A stretch of DNA of 64,000 nucleotides from Gayadomonas joobiniege G7 (GTDB lineage Bacteria > Pseudomonadota > Gammaproteobacteria > Enterobacterales > Alteromonadaceae): the NCBI RefSeq assembly GCF_000300815.1, contig NZ_AMRX01000003.1:248001-312000 (forward strand), in the 5' to 3' direction. Below are positions 33,209 to 42,273 of this stretch, one piece after another. Under the pieces are notes generated by a model. It saw only the letters and a list, made by a program, of their open reading frames with translations, was not told the DNA's origin and made no database searches. The position numbers and the translations under genes are program-made. The stretch's first letter is position 1; each line of letters begins with the position of its first letter.

Positions 33209-34363
33209 ATGAAAAAAATGATTCAAAAACTTACATTCGGTGTTGCGGTTTGTTTTACACTGCTTCAATTTAACGTTCAAGCGCTAACACCTAGAGCGCC
33301 GCAGGTGAATGCAAAAGGGCATATTTTAATCGACTACACGACAGATTATGTGATTGCTGAAGAAAATGCTGATATGCAATTAGCACCCGCTTCTTTAACC
33401 AAAATGATGACCAGTTATGTGATTGGTATGGAATTAAAGGCGGGTAACATTAAAGAAACCGATATGGTGACTATTAGCGAAAATGCATGGGCAAAAAACT
33501 TCCCTGAATCTTCAAAGATGTTTATTGAAGTTGGCAAACAAATATCAGTTGCGGATTTAAACAGAGGTATTATTGTTCAGTCCGGTAACGATGCGTGCGT
33601 CGCCATGGCTGAGCATATCGCGGGCACTGAAGGTGCATTTGTCGCTTTAATGAATGCTCATGCCGAAAAATTAGGTATGACACAAACCCACTTTGCTAAC
33701 AGTCACGGCTTAACGTCGTCAGAGCACTTTACAACGCCACGCGACATGGCCATTCTGGCAAAAGCTTTGATTCGAGACGTGCCGGATGAGTACGCTGTTT
33801 ATGCCGAAAAATCTTTTACCTTCAACGGCATTAAACAATATAACCGCAACAGCTTGTTATGGGACAAAAGTTTAAATGTTGATGGTATTAAAACAGGCCA
33901 TACTGAAGAAGCCGGATATAGTTTAATCACATCGGCTACCAAAGGTGACATGCGTTTAATCTCTGTAGTAATGGGGTCAACATCAGCGCAAGCCCGTAAA
34001 GAAGAAAACAAAAAGCTACTTAATTATGGTTTTAGATTTTTTGAAACTATTACCCCTTATGAAGCAGGCACTAAATTTGCGGACCAGCCGGTTTGGATGG
34101 CAGATCAAGAAACGGTCGCTTTAGGTATTGCACATGAAGTGACTGTGACAGTGCCTAGAGGCCAACGAAAAAAATTACAAGCTAATATTCAATTAGATGA
34201 CGAGTTGACCGCACCGTTAGAGAAAGGGCAAGTGGTCGGTCAGGTATTTTTAACCATCAACGACGAAGACATTGCACAATACCCTCTGGTCACATTAGAA
34301 GCTGTACCAGAAGGTGGCCTTATGTCTAAGGCTATTGATTATATAAAACTTAAACTTAAATAG
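33209..34363 (+). CDS. dacA: D-alanyl-D-alanine carboxypeptidase PBP5 (DacA)
   Basis: Low-molecular-weight PBP that trims the terminal D-Ala from pentapeptides. The signal peptide ends near NVQA|LTP. The SxxK box is in APASLTKMMTSYV, SGN in QSGNDACVAMAEH and KTG in GIKTGHTEEAGY. The C-terminal beta domain and an amphipathic anchor (SKAIDYIKLKLK) complete it. It has 384 aa. It follows rlpA after 55 bp and ends with an 8-nt convergent overlap with the GGDEF-EAL gene. In E. coli ybeD is the next gene; here two minus-strand genes intervene. Confidence 0.96.
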   Translation: MKKMIQKLTFGVAVCFTLLQFNVQALTPRAPQVNAKGHILIDYTTDYVIAEENADMQLAPASLTKMMTSYVIGMELKAGNIKETDMVTISENAWAKNFPESSKMFIEVGKQISVADLNRGIIVQSGNDACVAMAEHIAGTEGAFVALMNAHAEKLGMTQTHFANSHGLTSSEHFTTPRDMAILAKALIRDVPDEYAVYAEKSFTFNGIKQYNRNSLLWDKSLNVDGIKTGHTEEAGYSLITSATKGDMRLISVVMGSTSAQARKEENKKLLNYGFRFFETITPYEAGTKFADQPVWMADQETVALGIAHEVTVTVPRGQRKKLQANIQLDDELTAPLEKGQVVGQVFLTINDEDIAQYPLVTLEAVPEGGLMSKAIDYIKLKLK

Positions 34364-36188
34364 GTTGTAGTACTGAACCCGCTAAATGTTCAAACGGCGC
34401 GGGTTTAGCAAAATAATAACCTTGGAATAGGTGACAGCCGAGCGCTTTTAAACAAATAAGCTCGGCTTCGTCTTCAATGCCTTCAGCTAAAACCTGCATA
34501 TTCAAGGTATTTCCTAACGCAATAATCATTTGCGCAATCGCTTGACTCTCTGGGTTGTTATGAATACCCACAACGAAGTTTCGATCAATTTTAAGTTCAT
34601 CAACTGGCAGGCTTTTTAAGTAAGTTAAAGATGAATAACCCGTACCAAAATCATCAATAGAAGTTTGCACACCTAAGCTTTTTAATGCTTTTATGACGGG
34701 GACGATTTGATCAAAGTTTTCAATGAGAATGTTTTCTGTGATCTCAAGTTTTAAATGATGGTTTTGGATTTTGTGTTTTTTTAATAATAGCTGTATTTTT
34801 TCAAAAAAATTGTCTGTTATCAGTTGTTTTGGACTGATGTTAATAGAGATAGCATCAAAATAGGTTGGTAAACCTCGGCGCTCTAACTGAGCAATATGGC
34901 CACAAGCGGCATCTAAAACCCAATCGCCTATTTGCAAAATCAAGTTGTTTTCTTCTGCAATCCCTATTATCTCACTGGCTTGTGAATTTTCGTTTGAGCT
35001 ATGGTTCCAACGGATAAGCGCTTCAGCGCCTATTAATTGTTTGTTTGCGTGATATTGAGCTTGGTAAAAGAGCGCAAAACCGTTATTTGCAAGTGCTTGT
35101 TTCACAATTTCTACGTTGGCGGCTTTGGTCGCTAATATTTCTGACATGCTCGGACTATATTCAATACCCGCGCTAATTTTGCTGCGTTTTGCTTCATACA
35201 TAGCAATATCTGCAAAAGTGATGGCGTCGGCAGGTGTTTTTGCAGCATAAGGAAACAAGCAAAAACCTATGCTCATAGATATTTGATAAGACTTGGCTTG
35301 CACTCTGATTGGCAAACTAAATAGTTGCTGCACTTGCTCAATAAAATTAAATGTTTTAGATCTAGCTTCGGCAACCGATTGAGCCAGATCACTGACAACA
35401 ATGATAAACTCATCACCACCAAATCGAGCAATGTGGATTTTGTTATTTTTAAGCCTATGTAAACGATAGGCCACTTGGATGAGGATCTGATCTCCCATCG
35501 CATGGCCCATAGTATCATTAATTGGTTTAAAGTTATTGAGATCGGTAAAGATTAATGCGGATTGGGTGCCGTTTGTTTCGGCATGTTTGGCAATTTGTTG
35601 TATCAGTACACTGATATGCTCCCTGTTATAGAGATTGGTCAGACTGTCGTGCGTTGCTTGATGTTTAATTTTATGTTCAGCTTGCTCTCGAGCTTGCATC
35701 TCGGCAACCAATTGTTGCTGAATACAGCAGGAATAACAAAAATTGGCGAGTTTTTCTGTAATCGGCAATAAAGAATGAACTAATTCATCCCGCACTTGGA
35801 CTTGAGTATGTAAAATTAAATAACCTAGGTCTTTTAACCGGAATGAGGTTAATACCCCTAACTGACTTTGTTTAGAGATAACTGCTTGCTCGCAGCGATT
35901 ATGATTTTCTAATATATTATCTAGTTGCGCCATTGCAAGTTTAGATTCGGTCCATGGCGCACCTTCAAACCGTTTGGGCATACTATAAATTAAATCTTTC
36001 CGAGTGGCGTGCCAATTGGGTAAAAACAGTTTATTTTGGTTTTTCAAAATCACATGGCAGCTATTGAGCGACATGCGATGATTGCACACTTTTAAAAAAC
36101 GTTTGCAAACTAAAGATAAATCCAATTGACTGCCGATCAGCATTGACAGCTCATGCTGCAAAGAGATGATAAAAAGTGCTTGATTCAT
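34356..36188 (-). CDS. GGDEF-EAL protein with GAF-like N-terminus (cyclic-di-GMP turnover)
   Basis: The product has 610 aa. The first ~165 residues look like a GAF-type sensor without membrane segments. A GGDEF domain follows at ~180-340 with an intact active site RFGGDEF near residue 255, and an EAL domain at ~350-605 with catalytic residues visible (GAEALIRW, LEITENIL, IDDFGTGYSS, KIDRNFV, AEGIE, QGYYFAKP). Both domains look competent, so it may make and degrade c-di-GMP. Its ATG overlaps the stop of the FIST gene (TAATG), suggesting that the FIST protein controls it. The ligand and output are unknown. The soluble layout argues for a cytoplasmic signal. Confidence 0.93.
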   Translation of the reverse strand: MNQALFIISLQHELSMLIGSQLDLSLVCKRFLKVCNHRMSLNSCHVILKNQNKLFLPNWHATRKDLIYSMPKRFEGAPWTESKLAMAQLDNILENHNRCEQAVISKQSQLGVLTSFRLKDLGYLILHTQVQVRDELVHSLLPITEKLANFCYSCCIQQQLVAEMQAREQAEHKIKHQATHDSLTNLYNREHISVLIQQIAKHAETNGTQSALIFTDLNNFKPINDTMGHAMGDQILIQVAYRLHRLKNNKIHIARFGGDEFIIVVSDLAQSVAEARSKTFNFIEQVQQLFSLPIRVQAKSYQISMSIGFCLFPYAAKTPADAITFADIAMYEAKRSKISAGIEYSPSMSEILATKAANVEIVKQALANNGFALFYQAQYHANKQLIGAEALIRWNHSSNENSQASEIIGIAEENNLILQIGDWVLDAACGHIAQLERRGLPTYFDAISINISPKQLITDNFFEKIQLLLKKHKIQNHHLKLEITENILIENFDQIVPVIKALKSLGVQTSIDDFGTGYSSLTYLKSLPVDELKIDRNFVVGIHNNPESQAIAQMIIALGNTLNMQVLAEGIEDEAELICLKALGCHLFQGYYFAKPAPFEHLAGSVLQPI

Positions 36189-37318
36189 TAAAAAGCCCCA
36201 AGCACAGTGGATTTATTCAGTAATACAAAAGCACCCGATAAACTATTTGCGACTTCACCGATAGATAAGGCACCATAAGTATACTTGACTCTACCTGCCG
36301 TGTTATAAATAACATCCAATTCTTGTTTAAATTGATCTTCCATAATAATCGCCCGACTAACACAATCGACAATAAATAAGCTATCGAATTCACTAAGGGG
36401 CATAGCACTTTTTAACGTGAGCGTTTTTTCTTTAACATCATTAATCAAATGTTTGGGTTTGCCTTGTAAAATATAAATGAGGGAGTTGTTGGGCATATCG
36501 CCAACAAAAACCAATGTGTTACCATTGGTTTTTACTGGATCCCGGACTATCATCTGACCACTTTCGCTTAGTATGCCTAACGGAAATTGCTGTGCAATTC
36601 GAGTAAATTCAGACGTATTCAATTTTTGTCCGGTCAGTTTTTCAACCGCAGACCAGTAGACGTCAAATGCGGATTTATAATTGATTGAATGCACGTTATG
36701 GTGTTCTGCTGAAGTGACCAAAAAAGGATCGCTTATGGCTTCCCAGCCATGCGCCGTGGTTGTGCTCAGTGGATGTGGCAGCGCTACTACTAACAGGGCA
36801 TCGGCAAGCATACCTCGCGGGGTAAAAATGCAAGGTCTGGCATCAAACGATAGTGAACCTGCGCCGCTGCCGATAACTTTTGCGGCACCTAAACATAAAT
36901 ATAATTTTTCGATATAAGTTTCTAATCCAGACGCATTTGAATCACTAAAAATAAGATAGTTTTGTTGGCTACAATCTAATTGTTCTTCGATTGTTTGCTC
37001 TAGTTTAACGTCGTTGAGCTGCTCTGGGTGACTAATGTCTGTAAACAAATGTAAAGAAAACTTAGCTTGATAAGCAATTACAATATGACCTTTACGCAAC
37101 AGTTTATTTTGCCAAAATAAACCCGGATAAATCCCGCCGAAGATTGCACAGTTGGCAGAAGTTAAAAGCTGGTCATAATCTTGTGAGTCGATGTCATTTT
37201 CGGCGCAAGCTAATAATAAGATGCAGCCAGCCCCTGCTTGTTCAGCAGCTATAATTGCTTGGTACAGTTCTGATAGGTCTGATTGTTCGGAGTGCCATGA
37301 ATAAACAACAGCCACCAT
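36188..37318 (-). CDS. FIST-domain sensory protein
   Basis: FIST_N plus FIST_C protein of 376 aa. The N-terminal half shows CAIFGGIYPGLFW and VIGSGAGSLSFDARPCIF-type strands; the C-terminal half ends in YGALSIGEVANSLSGAFVLLNKS, the FIST_C hallmark. FIST domains are proposed small-ligand (amino acid) sensors that feed into signalling proteins. No membrane segment is seen. An AAGGAAG site precedes the ATG. It is first in a two-gene operon with the downstream GGDEF-EAL gene and divergent from ybeD. The partnership is inferred from coupling. Confidence 0.88.
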   Translation of the reverse strand: MVAVVYSWHSEQSDLSELYQAIIAAEQAGAGCILLLACAENDIDSQDYDQLLTSANCAIFGGIYPGLFWQNKLLRKGHIVIAYQAKFSLHLFTDISHPEQLNDVKLEQTIEEQLDCSQQNYLIFSDSNASGLETYIEKLYLCLGAAKVIGSGAGSLSFDARPCIFTPRGMLADALLVVALPHPLSTTTAHGWEAISDPFLVTSAEHHNVHSINYKSAFDVYWSAVEKLTGQKLNTSEFTRIAQQFPLGILSESGQMIVRDPVKTNGNTLVFVGDMPNNSLIYILQGKPKHLINDVKEKTLTLKSAMPLSEFDSLFIVDCVSRAIIMEDQFKQELDVIYNTAGRVKYTYGALSIGEVANSLSGAFVLLNKSTVLGAF

Positions 37319-37479
37319 ACGCTTCCTTGTATACAGGTTTTAAGCTTTAGTCTAGCTTATCTTTATGCTGTTGCAAGAATATAACCTATAAACAAGTATG
37401 AATATTAATTCACCGATATCAATGTTACAATTTGCTTTCTAAAAATACTGTTTGAATTTAACTTGAGTACTTTAATCGA

Positions 37480-37743
37480 ATGAAAACAAAGTTTGATGAA
37501 TATCTGGAATTTCCGTGCCAATTTCCGTTTAAAGTAGTGGGTCATACCGACGAGCAACTGATTGATAAAGTGGTTGCAGTTGTGCAAAAGTATGCGCCTG
37601 GTGATTATCGACCGACATCAAAACCTAGTGGTAAAGGGAATTATCAATCAGTGTCTATTACCATTACTGCAACGAGTAAATCTCAGATTGAGTCACTCTA
37701 TCAAGCTTTGTCTGACATAGATACAGTAAGAATGGTTTTATAA
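37480..37743 (+). CDS. ybeD: YbeD/DUF493 family protein
   Basis: Small ACT-like ferredoxin-fold protein of 87 aa matching E. coli YbeD in length and pattern ([17 protein letters not shown], then [21 protein letters not shown], ending VRMVL). The family has no settled function; its constant position before lipB suggests a regulatory link to lipoate metabolism. lipB starts 3 nt later. The promoter is probably in the 160-bp region shared with the FIST gene. Confidence 0.93.
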   Translation: MKTKFDEYLEFPCQFPFKVVGHTDEQLIDKVVAVVQKYAPGDYRPTSKPSGKGNYQSVSITITATSKSQIESLYQALSDIDTVRMVL

Positions 37744-37746
37744 CGA

Positions 37747-38394
37747 ATGTCGACACTGATTATTCGTCACTTAGGGCGACAAGACTACCTGCCAATATGG
37801 CAGCAGATGCAAGCTTTTACACAACAAAGAACAGCCGAAAATGCGGATGAGCTTTGGTGGGTAGAGCATAATCCTGTTTTTACTCAGGGACAGGCGGGTA
37901 AAAGTGAACATCTATTAATGCCTGGTGATATCCCAGTGGTGCAGGTCGATCGTGGTGGTCAAGTCACTTATCATGGTCCTGGTCAACTTGTGGGTTACAC
38001 CTTAATAGATATTCGTCGTGCCAAAATCAGTGTTCGTGATTTAGTTTCTATAATAGAAAACAGTATTGTTCGTTTGTTAGAAGAATCAGGCGTAAGCGCG
38101 TATGCCAAAAAAGATGCACCCGGAGTTTACGTCAATGAACAAAAAATTGCCTCGTTAGGTTTAAGGATCCGACGTGGCTGTTCGTTTCATGGTTTGGCGC
38201 TCAACGTCAATATGGATTTGACTCCATTCAATCGGATTAACCCCTGCGGATACCAGGGGCTTGAAATGACTCAATGTAGTCAATTGAGTGATCTGTGCGA
38301 ACTGGAGACGGCTGCAGATAAGTTGTCTCAAATCCTTATTCAAGCACTTGGCTATGAGCAAATTCAGCAAGTAAAAGGTTTGGAAAATGAATAA
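37747..38394 (+). CDS. lipB: Octanoyltransferase LipB
   Basis: Moves octanoyl from acyl carrier protein to lipoyl-domain lysines, the first step of lipoate synthesis. The 215-aa product (E. coli 213) has the conserved [15 protein letters not shown], the catalytic Lys in KIASLGLRI and the catalytic Cys in [13 protein letters not shown]. It overlaps lipA by 8 nt and follows ybeD by 3 nt, as in E. coli. Confidence 0.97.
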   Translation: MSTLIIRHLGRQDYLPIWQQMQAFTQQRTAENADELWWVEHNPVFTQGQAGKSEHLLMPGDIPVVQVDRGGQVTYHGPGQLVGYTLIDIRRAKISVRDLVSIIENSIVRLLEESGVSAYAKKDAPGVYVNEQKIASLGLRIRRGCSFHGLALNVNMDLTPFNRINPCGYQGLEMTQCSQLSDLCELETAADKLSQILIQALGYEQIQQVKGLENE

Positions 38395-39364
38395 ACCCAT
38401 GCGCCCGGTTGCCGGGGTAAAAATGCGTGATGAAGATAAAATGCGTTTAATCCCGGTTAAGGTACTGCCTACCGAAAAAGAAGATATGTTACCTAAGCCG
38501 AGTTGGATCAAGGTAAAATTACCAAGAACGACAGACAAGATTGAACATATCAAACAAACAATGCGAAAAAATAACTTGCACTCGGTTTGTGAAGAAGCGT
38601 CTTGTCCTAACTTGGCTGAATGTTTTAACCATGGTACCGCGACCTTCATGATTTTGGGCGATATTTGTACCCGCCGTTGTCCGTTTTGTGATGTGGCTCA
38701 TGGTAAACCTTTACCACCGGATCAAGACGAACCCGAAAAGTTGGGTACAACCATAGCCGAAATGAATCTAAAATATGTGGTAATTACATCGGTTGATCGC
38801 GATGATTTAAGAGATGGTGGGGCACAACATTTTGCTGATTGTATTGCTGCTATTCGCAAATACAGCCCAGATATCAAAATTGAAGTATTAGTGCCAGACT
38901 TTAAAGGTAGAATGGAAATCGCTTTGGATATTTTAAATAAATGTCCGCCTGACGTGTTTAACCATAATTTAGAAACCGCCCCGAGATTATATAAAATGGC
39001 GCGTCCAGGTGCAGATTACGCATGGTCTCTTAAGCTGTTAAAAGAATTTAAAGCCGCTAACCCTTCAGTGTTAACCAAATCAGGGTTAATGATGGGGATG
39101 GGCGAAAAAAACGAAGAAATAGTGCAAGTGCTTAAAGACTTGCGTGAGCACGATGTAGACATGCTGACGTTAGGGCAATATTTACAACCTTCTAAACACC
39201 ACTTGCCAGTCAAGCGCTATGTTACGCCTGATGAGTTTAATTATTTAGAAGAGACTGCCAACAAGCTTGGTTTTAGTCATGCTGCTTGTGGACCTATGGT
39301 GCGCTCTAGCTATCATGCTGACTTGCAAGCAGCCGGTGAAGCCGTTGGTAAAGTAACACCTTGA
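38387..39364 (+). CDS. lipA: Lipoyl synthase LipA
   Basis: Radical-SAM enzyme that inserts two sulfurs into octanoyl groups. The auxiliary 4Fe-4S cluster ligands are in [12 protein letters not shown], the radical-SAM cysteines in [13 protein letters not shown], and the C-terminal Ser ligand in [11 protein letters not shown]. The length of 325 aa is typical (E. coli 321). It is the last gene of ybeD-lipB-lipA, followed by a stem-loop. Confidence 0.97.
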   Translation: MNKPMRPVAGVKMRDEDKMRLIPVKVLPTEKEDMLPKPSWIKVKLPRTTDKIEHIKQTMRKNNLHSVCEEASCPNLAECFNHGTATFMILGDICTRRCPFCDVAHGKPLPPDQDEPEKLGTTIAEMNLKYVVITSVDRDDLRDGGAQHFADCIAAIRKYSPDIKIEVLVPDFKGRMEIALDILNKCPPDVFNHNLETAPRLYKMARPGADYAWSLKLLKEFKAANPSVLTKSGLMMGMGEKNEEIVQVLKDLREHDVDMLTLGQYLQPSKHHLPVKRYVTPDEFNYLEETANKLGFSHAACGPMVRSSYHADLQAAGEAVGKVTP

Positions 39365-39383
39365 TTGATTTTTACGCGATTTG

Positions 39384-39436
39384 AGGCGCAGTTGTTCAAG
39401 CTTTGAACAGTGCGCCTGTCAGATGAGTTTTTTTTA
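39384..39436 (+). terminator. Terminator downstream of lipA
   Basis: Long stem: AGGCGCA (39384-39390) pairs with TGCGCCT (39411-39417), and inner TGTTCAA pairs with TTGAACA around a 3-nt loop. A T8 run follows at 39429-39436, about 11 nt after the stem; placement is slightly loose but the structure is strong. Confidence 0.72.
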
Positions 39437-39456
39437 AAAAAAATTAAATAAATAGG

Positions 39457-39485
39457 TTGACTTGGTAGGGCAAAATCCGTTTAAT
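39457..39485 (+). promoter_or_regulatory. Stable-RNA type promoter of the Phe/Thr tRNA cluster
   Basis: -35 TTGACT (39457-39462), 17-bp spacer, -10 TTTAAT (39480-39485), followed by a GC-rich discriminator (CGCCCGC). The 30 bp upstream is nearly pure A/T (UP-element-like). The GC-rich discriminator is the usual mark of stringently controlled tRNA/rRNA promoters. Confidence 0.7.
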
Positions 39486-39546
39486 ACACGCCCGCAGCAG
39501 AGCTAAAGCAAACAAGTGTTTGCTGTGTGAATGTAAAAGCATTAAG

Positions 39547-39568
39547 CCTTAACATTGTTGCACAGTAT
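39547..39568 (+). repeat. Partial copy (last 22 nt) of the 150-bp tRNA-linked repeat
   Basis: Identical to the 3' end of the complete repeats (CCTTAACATTG...AGTAT), abutting repeat 1. It shows the array once extended further left or is the junction sequence that recombined to create it. Confidence 0.8.
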
Positions 39569-39718
39569 GCCCAGATAGCCAGTTGGTTGTTCTTTCAGAG
39601 AAAGAACAAGTCGAAGAAACAAAGGGATGAAGCAAAGCGACCCTTTGTGTTGATTCTGAGACCGGGAACAGGCTACATGGATGTAAGGTTTTTAGACCTT
39701 AACATTGTTGCACAGTAT
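39569..39718 (+). repeat. 150-bp tRNA-linked repeat, copy 1
   Basis: Begins with GCCCAGATAGC, the first 11 nt of the tRNA-Phe gene, and then resembles its D-arm with a one-base deletion (CAGTTGGTTG). Within it are a perfect 8-bp hairpin (39589-39596 with 39600-39607, AGA loop), a second perfect 8-bp hairpin (39619-39626 with 39641-39648, 14-nt loop) and a 6-bp hairpin (39684-39689 with 39696-39701). It runs directly into tRNA-Phe 1, so it would be part of the tRNA precursor. Confidence 0.9.
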
Positions 39719-39794
39719 GCCCAGATAGCTCAGTCGGTAGAGCAGGGGATTGAAAATCCCCGTGTCGGTGGTTCGATTCCGCCTCTGGGCACCA
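39719..39794 (+). tRNA. tRNA-Phe (GAA), copy 1
   Basis: 76 nt including encoded CCA. Acceptor stem GCCCAGA/TCTGGGC, D-arm AGCTCAGTCGGTAGAGC, anticodon loop with GAA, T-arm GGTTCGATTCC. Identical to the copy at 40223. Directly preceded by repeat copy 1. Confidence 0.97.
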
Positions 39795-39828
39795 TTTTAG
39801 TTTTGTTTGTTGTTTTGTTTTTAAATGT

Positions 39829-39904
<76 letters not shown>

Positions 39905-39922
39905 TTTAAAACACCCGCTTAA

Positions 39923-40072
39923 GTCTAGATAGCCAGTTGGTTGTTCTTTCAGAGAAAGAACAAGTCGAAGAAACAAAGGGATGAAGCAAAGCGACCCTTT
40001 GTGTTGATTCTGAGACCGGGAACAGGCTACATGGATGTAAGATTTTTAGACCTTAACATTGTTGCACAGTAT
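39923..40072 (+). repeat. 150-bp tRNA-linked repeat, copy 2
   Basis: Same unit as copy 1 with only two differences by eye: the first bases read GTCTAGAT instead of GCCCAGAT (the tRNA-Phe relic is eroded), and a G-to-A change weakens the third hairpin (AAGAT for AAGGT). It starts 18 bp after tRNA-Thr and is in direct tandem with copy 3. Confidence 0.9.
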
Positions 40073-40222
40073 GCCCAGATAGCCAGTTGGTTGTTCTTTC
40101 AGAGAAAGAACAAGTCGAAGAAACAAAGGGATGAAGCAAAGCGACCCTTTGTGTTGATTCTGAGACCGGGAACAGGCTACATGGATGTAAGGTTTTTAGA
40201 CCTTAACATTGTTGCACAGTAT
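40073..40222 (+). repeat. 150-bp tRNA-linked repeat, copy 3
   Basis: By eye identical to copy 1, including the 11-nt tRNA-Phe start and all three hairpins. It ends exactly at the first base of tRNA-Phe 2, so period and tRNA boundary coincide as for copy 1. Confidence 0.9.
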
Positions 40223-40298
40223 GCCCAGATAGCTCAGTCGGTAGAGCAGGGGATTGAAAATCCCCGTGTCGGTGGTTCGATTCCGCCTCTGGGCACCA
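40223..40298 (+). tRNA. tRNA-Phe (GAA), copy 2
   Basis: 76 nt including CCA, identical to the copy at 39719. Last gene of the cluster; only AT-rich sequence follows before the convergent regulator gene. Confidence 0.97.
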
Positions 40299-40424
40299 TT
40301 TATCTTACCTTAATAAATTATCCCAGACGTTTTATTTTTTTGATAACCTGACTAGTTTTAAACAATTACCTTCAAAGCTTTACAATAAAAATTCGCTTAA
40401 TTGATGCCTGAGTTAAAGCAAGCA

Positions 40425-40441
40425 GTGGTTATATAAACCAC
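40425..40441. terminator. Small hairpin between tRNA cluster and regulator gene
   Basis: GTGGTT / AACCAC, 6-bp stem with a 5-nt AT loop, 33 bp downstream of the SorC-type gene on the minus strand. No U-tract on either strand, so a terminator role is only possible. Confidence 0.3.
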
Positions 40442-40473
40442 CACTTAGTTGAAAGTAAGGTGCACTTTTTCGT

Positions 40474-41433
40474 TTAATCTATGCTTAATAAAGCCTCTGC
40501 TGTGTACTCATTCGTGATCAGACCATTAATCATTTTTGATCGCATTGCCCCTAAAATGGCTTCGATCTTTTCTTCACCAGCGGCAATACCAATTACAGGT
40601 TTATCTGATTCAGCTTTAAGCGGAGTGCTGGCAACTCTATCGTTTACTGCACAATCAATGAGTTTGCCATTTCTATCGTAAACCCAACTGATGATCTCTC
40701 CGACCGCGCCTTTATTTTGTAGTTCGTCTTGCTCTGCTTGGGTAATAAATCCATCTAGTCGAAGCGGTGAATGTGTGCCTAAGTTGCCAATACCGACAAA
40801 GGTTGCGTCTGCGTTAGCCGCAAGGGCTAAATTATGCGCAATATTATGTTGGTTATGTAGCTGCTCTTTTTCTATGCGACTGCGAGGCAGTACCGGAAGC
40901 GGCATAGGGTAATGTTTGGCTTGGGTTGCTTCTGCCATGCGCACAACAACGTCGTATGGCGACGCTGAGCCGTCTAAAGCCATATTTCCCAACAGTGCAA
41001 CAATTTTATGTTGGTGGCATTGCATGCCTGTTAGCTCGTCTACGCAGGCCCGTAGTACACGGCCTGTGCCCATGGCGATGACTTTAGGTTGCTCAGACTT
41101 TAAATGGCGTTCAATTTCACTGGCTCCGGCTTGCGCTAGCCCTATGGTTGAATGGGGGTCATTAATATTGCTTGGCACCACATCACAGCTTTGCAAAGCA
41201 AAACGGTTTTTAAGTTTAACGCTTAAGTCCATGCATTTGGCAATAGGGTGGTCGAGGCGCACTTTAACTAACCCTTTGCTCACGGCCAAAGCGACCATAC
41301 GTTGTGCCGACTGACGAGAGGTACCTAATGCTTTTGCTATCTCATCTTGGGTTTGCCCGGCAACATAATATAACCAGCCAGCACGGGCAGCATCATCTAA
41401 CTTACGCATTTCTTGGCTGCTTAACTTAGCCAC
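40474..41433 (-). CDS. SorC/DeoR-family sugar-binding transcriptional regulator
   Basis: 319-aa regulator. An N-terminal helix-turn-helix lies at ~25-50 (GQTQDEIAKALGTSRQSAQRM). A SorC sugar-binding domain covers ~60-315, with typical GTGRVLRACVDEL, VALLGNMALDGSASPYDVV and VGIGNLGTHSPL segments. Members bind a phosphorylated sugar or polyol to change operator affinity. It is the last gene of the minus-strand porin-ABC-HAD locus, so it most likely regulates that locus; SmoC/DalR-type polyol regulators have the same arrangement. The effector is inferred, not shown. Confidence 0.88.
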   Translation of the reverse strand: MAKLSSQEMRKLDDAARAGWLYYVAGQTQDEIAKALGTSRQSAQRMVALAVSKGLVKVRLDHPIAKCMDLSVKLKNRFALQSCDVVPSNINDPHSTIGLAQAGASEIERHLKSEQPKVIAMGTGRVLRACVDELTGMQCHQHKIVALLGNMALDGSASPYDVVVRMAEATQAKHYPMPLPVLPRSRIEKEQLHNQHNIAHNLALAANADATFVGIGNLGTHSPLRLDGFITQAEQDELQNKGAVGEIISWVYDRNGKLIDCAVNDRVASTPLKAESDKPVIGIAAGEEKIEAILGAMRSKMINGLITNEYTAEALLSID

Positions 41434-41439
41434 TTCAAT

Positions 41440-42138
41440 CTACCTCTTGCCTAATTTAAATAAACTTGGAAAACTATCATATAAGCTTTCCCACTGGTAT
41501 ATGGTATCAACTTTATCGCTGAGCTCATCTTTTTTATTTTTTAAGTGGCTAGCACCTGCATATCTAAGAACACGCATATTGGCGGCTTGGCCTGCTTGTA
41601 TGCCTGCTTTAGAATCTTCAATGACTAAGCAGTGTGCTGGCGATACAGACATCTTTTTAGCTGCATGTAAAAAAATATCCGGTTCGGGTTTGCTTTTTTT
41701 GACTTCCGAACAGGTGAAAATACGTTGTTCAAAATAGTCTTTTAAACCCGTAGTCGCTAACGAAAAATTGACTCTTTGCTGACTACAGCCTGTGGCGACA
41801 CAACTTGGAACTTTGAGGCGTGCCAAAAGCTCGGGCAAGTTGGGTGTGGTGGTGAGTTTTTTGGCAAAAACTTTAAATAAGTTATTGAGGTAGTCTTGTC
41901 TGAATTGATCGCTAAGATTCACTGAAAAATCGGTAAAAATTTGCGCTTTGACCGAAGCATAGTTGTGACCTAAAAAATAGCGGTCAAAATAATCGCGTGA
42001 TACTTTTACACCGATGGACTCTAACATTGATAAAAGAACACCTTTGCTTAAAAGTTCGCTATCAATTAAAACACCATCACAATCAAAAATGACTAACTCA
42101 ATTTTGGTTGGCTGATAATGAGGTTTATCGAGCGTCAT
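41440..42138 (-). CDS. HAD-superfamily phosphatase of the polyol locus
   Basis: The 232-aa HAD hydrolase has motif I DCDGVLIDSE (nucleophile and acid Asp), motif II VATGCSQ (Thr/Ser region), motif III Lys in KSKPEPDIF, and motif IV IEDSKAGIQAG. This is a beta-phosphoglucomutase/sugar-phosphatase-like subgroup with a helical cap. ATG 42138 is chosen (GAG 7 nt upstream); an in-frame TTG at 42159 would add seven residues. It ends 6 nt before the SorC regulator gene. A role in dephosphorylating a sugar or polyol phosphate is inferred from context. Confidence 0.85.
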   Translation of the reverse strand: MTLDKPHYQPTKIELVIFDCDGVLIDSELLSKGVLLSMLESIGVKVSRDYFDRYFLGHNYASVKAQIFTDFSVNLSDQFRQDYLNNLFKVFAKKLTTTPNLPELLARLKVPSCVATGCSQQRVNFSLATTGLKDYFEQRIFTCSEVKKSKPEPDIFLHAAKKMSVSPAHCLVIEDSKAGIQAGQAANMRVLRYAGASHLKNKKDELSDKVDTIYQWESLYDSFPSLFKLGKR

Positions 42139-42232
42139 TGTTATCTCAAGAGTTATCAATTTTTTTTAGTGTAACATAACTGATTTAAATCGATAACATT
42201 TGAAATTGACGTTTGCTTAACCTAACGCAGTG

Positions 42233-42269
42233 TTCAGCAGATATCATTTTATATCTGCTGAATTTTTTT
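42233..42269 (+). terminator. Perfect 12-bp hairpin with plus-strand T-tract
   Basis: TTCAGCAGATAT (42233-42244) and ATATCTGCTGAA (42251-42262) with a 6-nt loop, followed by T7 on the plus strand. This is terminator-like for plus transcription, yet all nearby genes run on the minus strand. There it would form a 3' stem-loop just after the ABC ATPase stop, preceded rather than followed by A/T-tract. Confidence 0.6.
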
Positions 42270-42273
42270 AGCC

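Noticed and set aside
39941..40351. Open frame of ~136 codons through repeats 2-3 and tRNA-Phe 2
   Set aside because: Same reason; non-ATG start within a hairpin, and the frame includes a whole tRNA.
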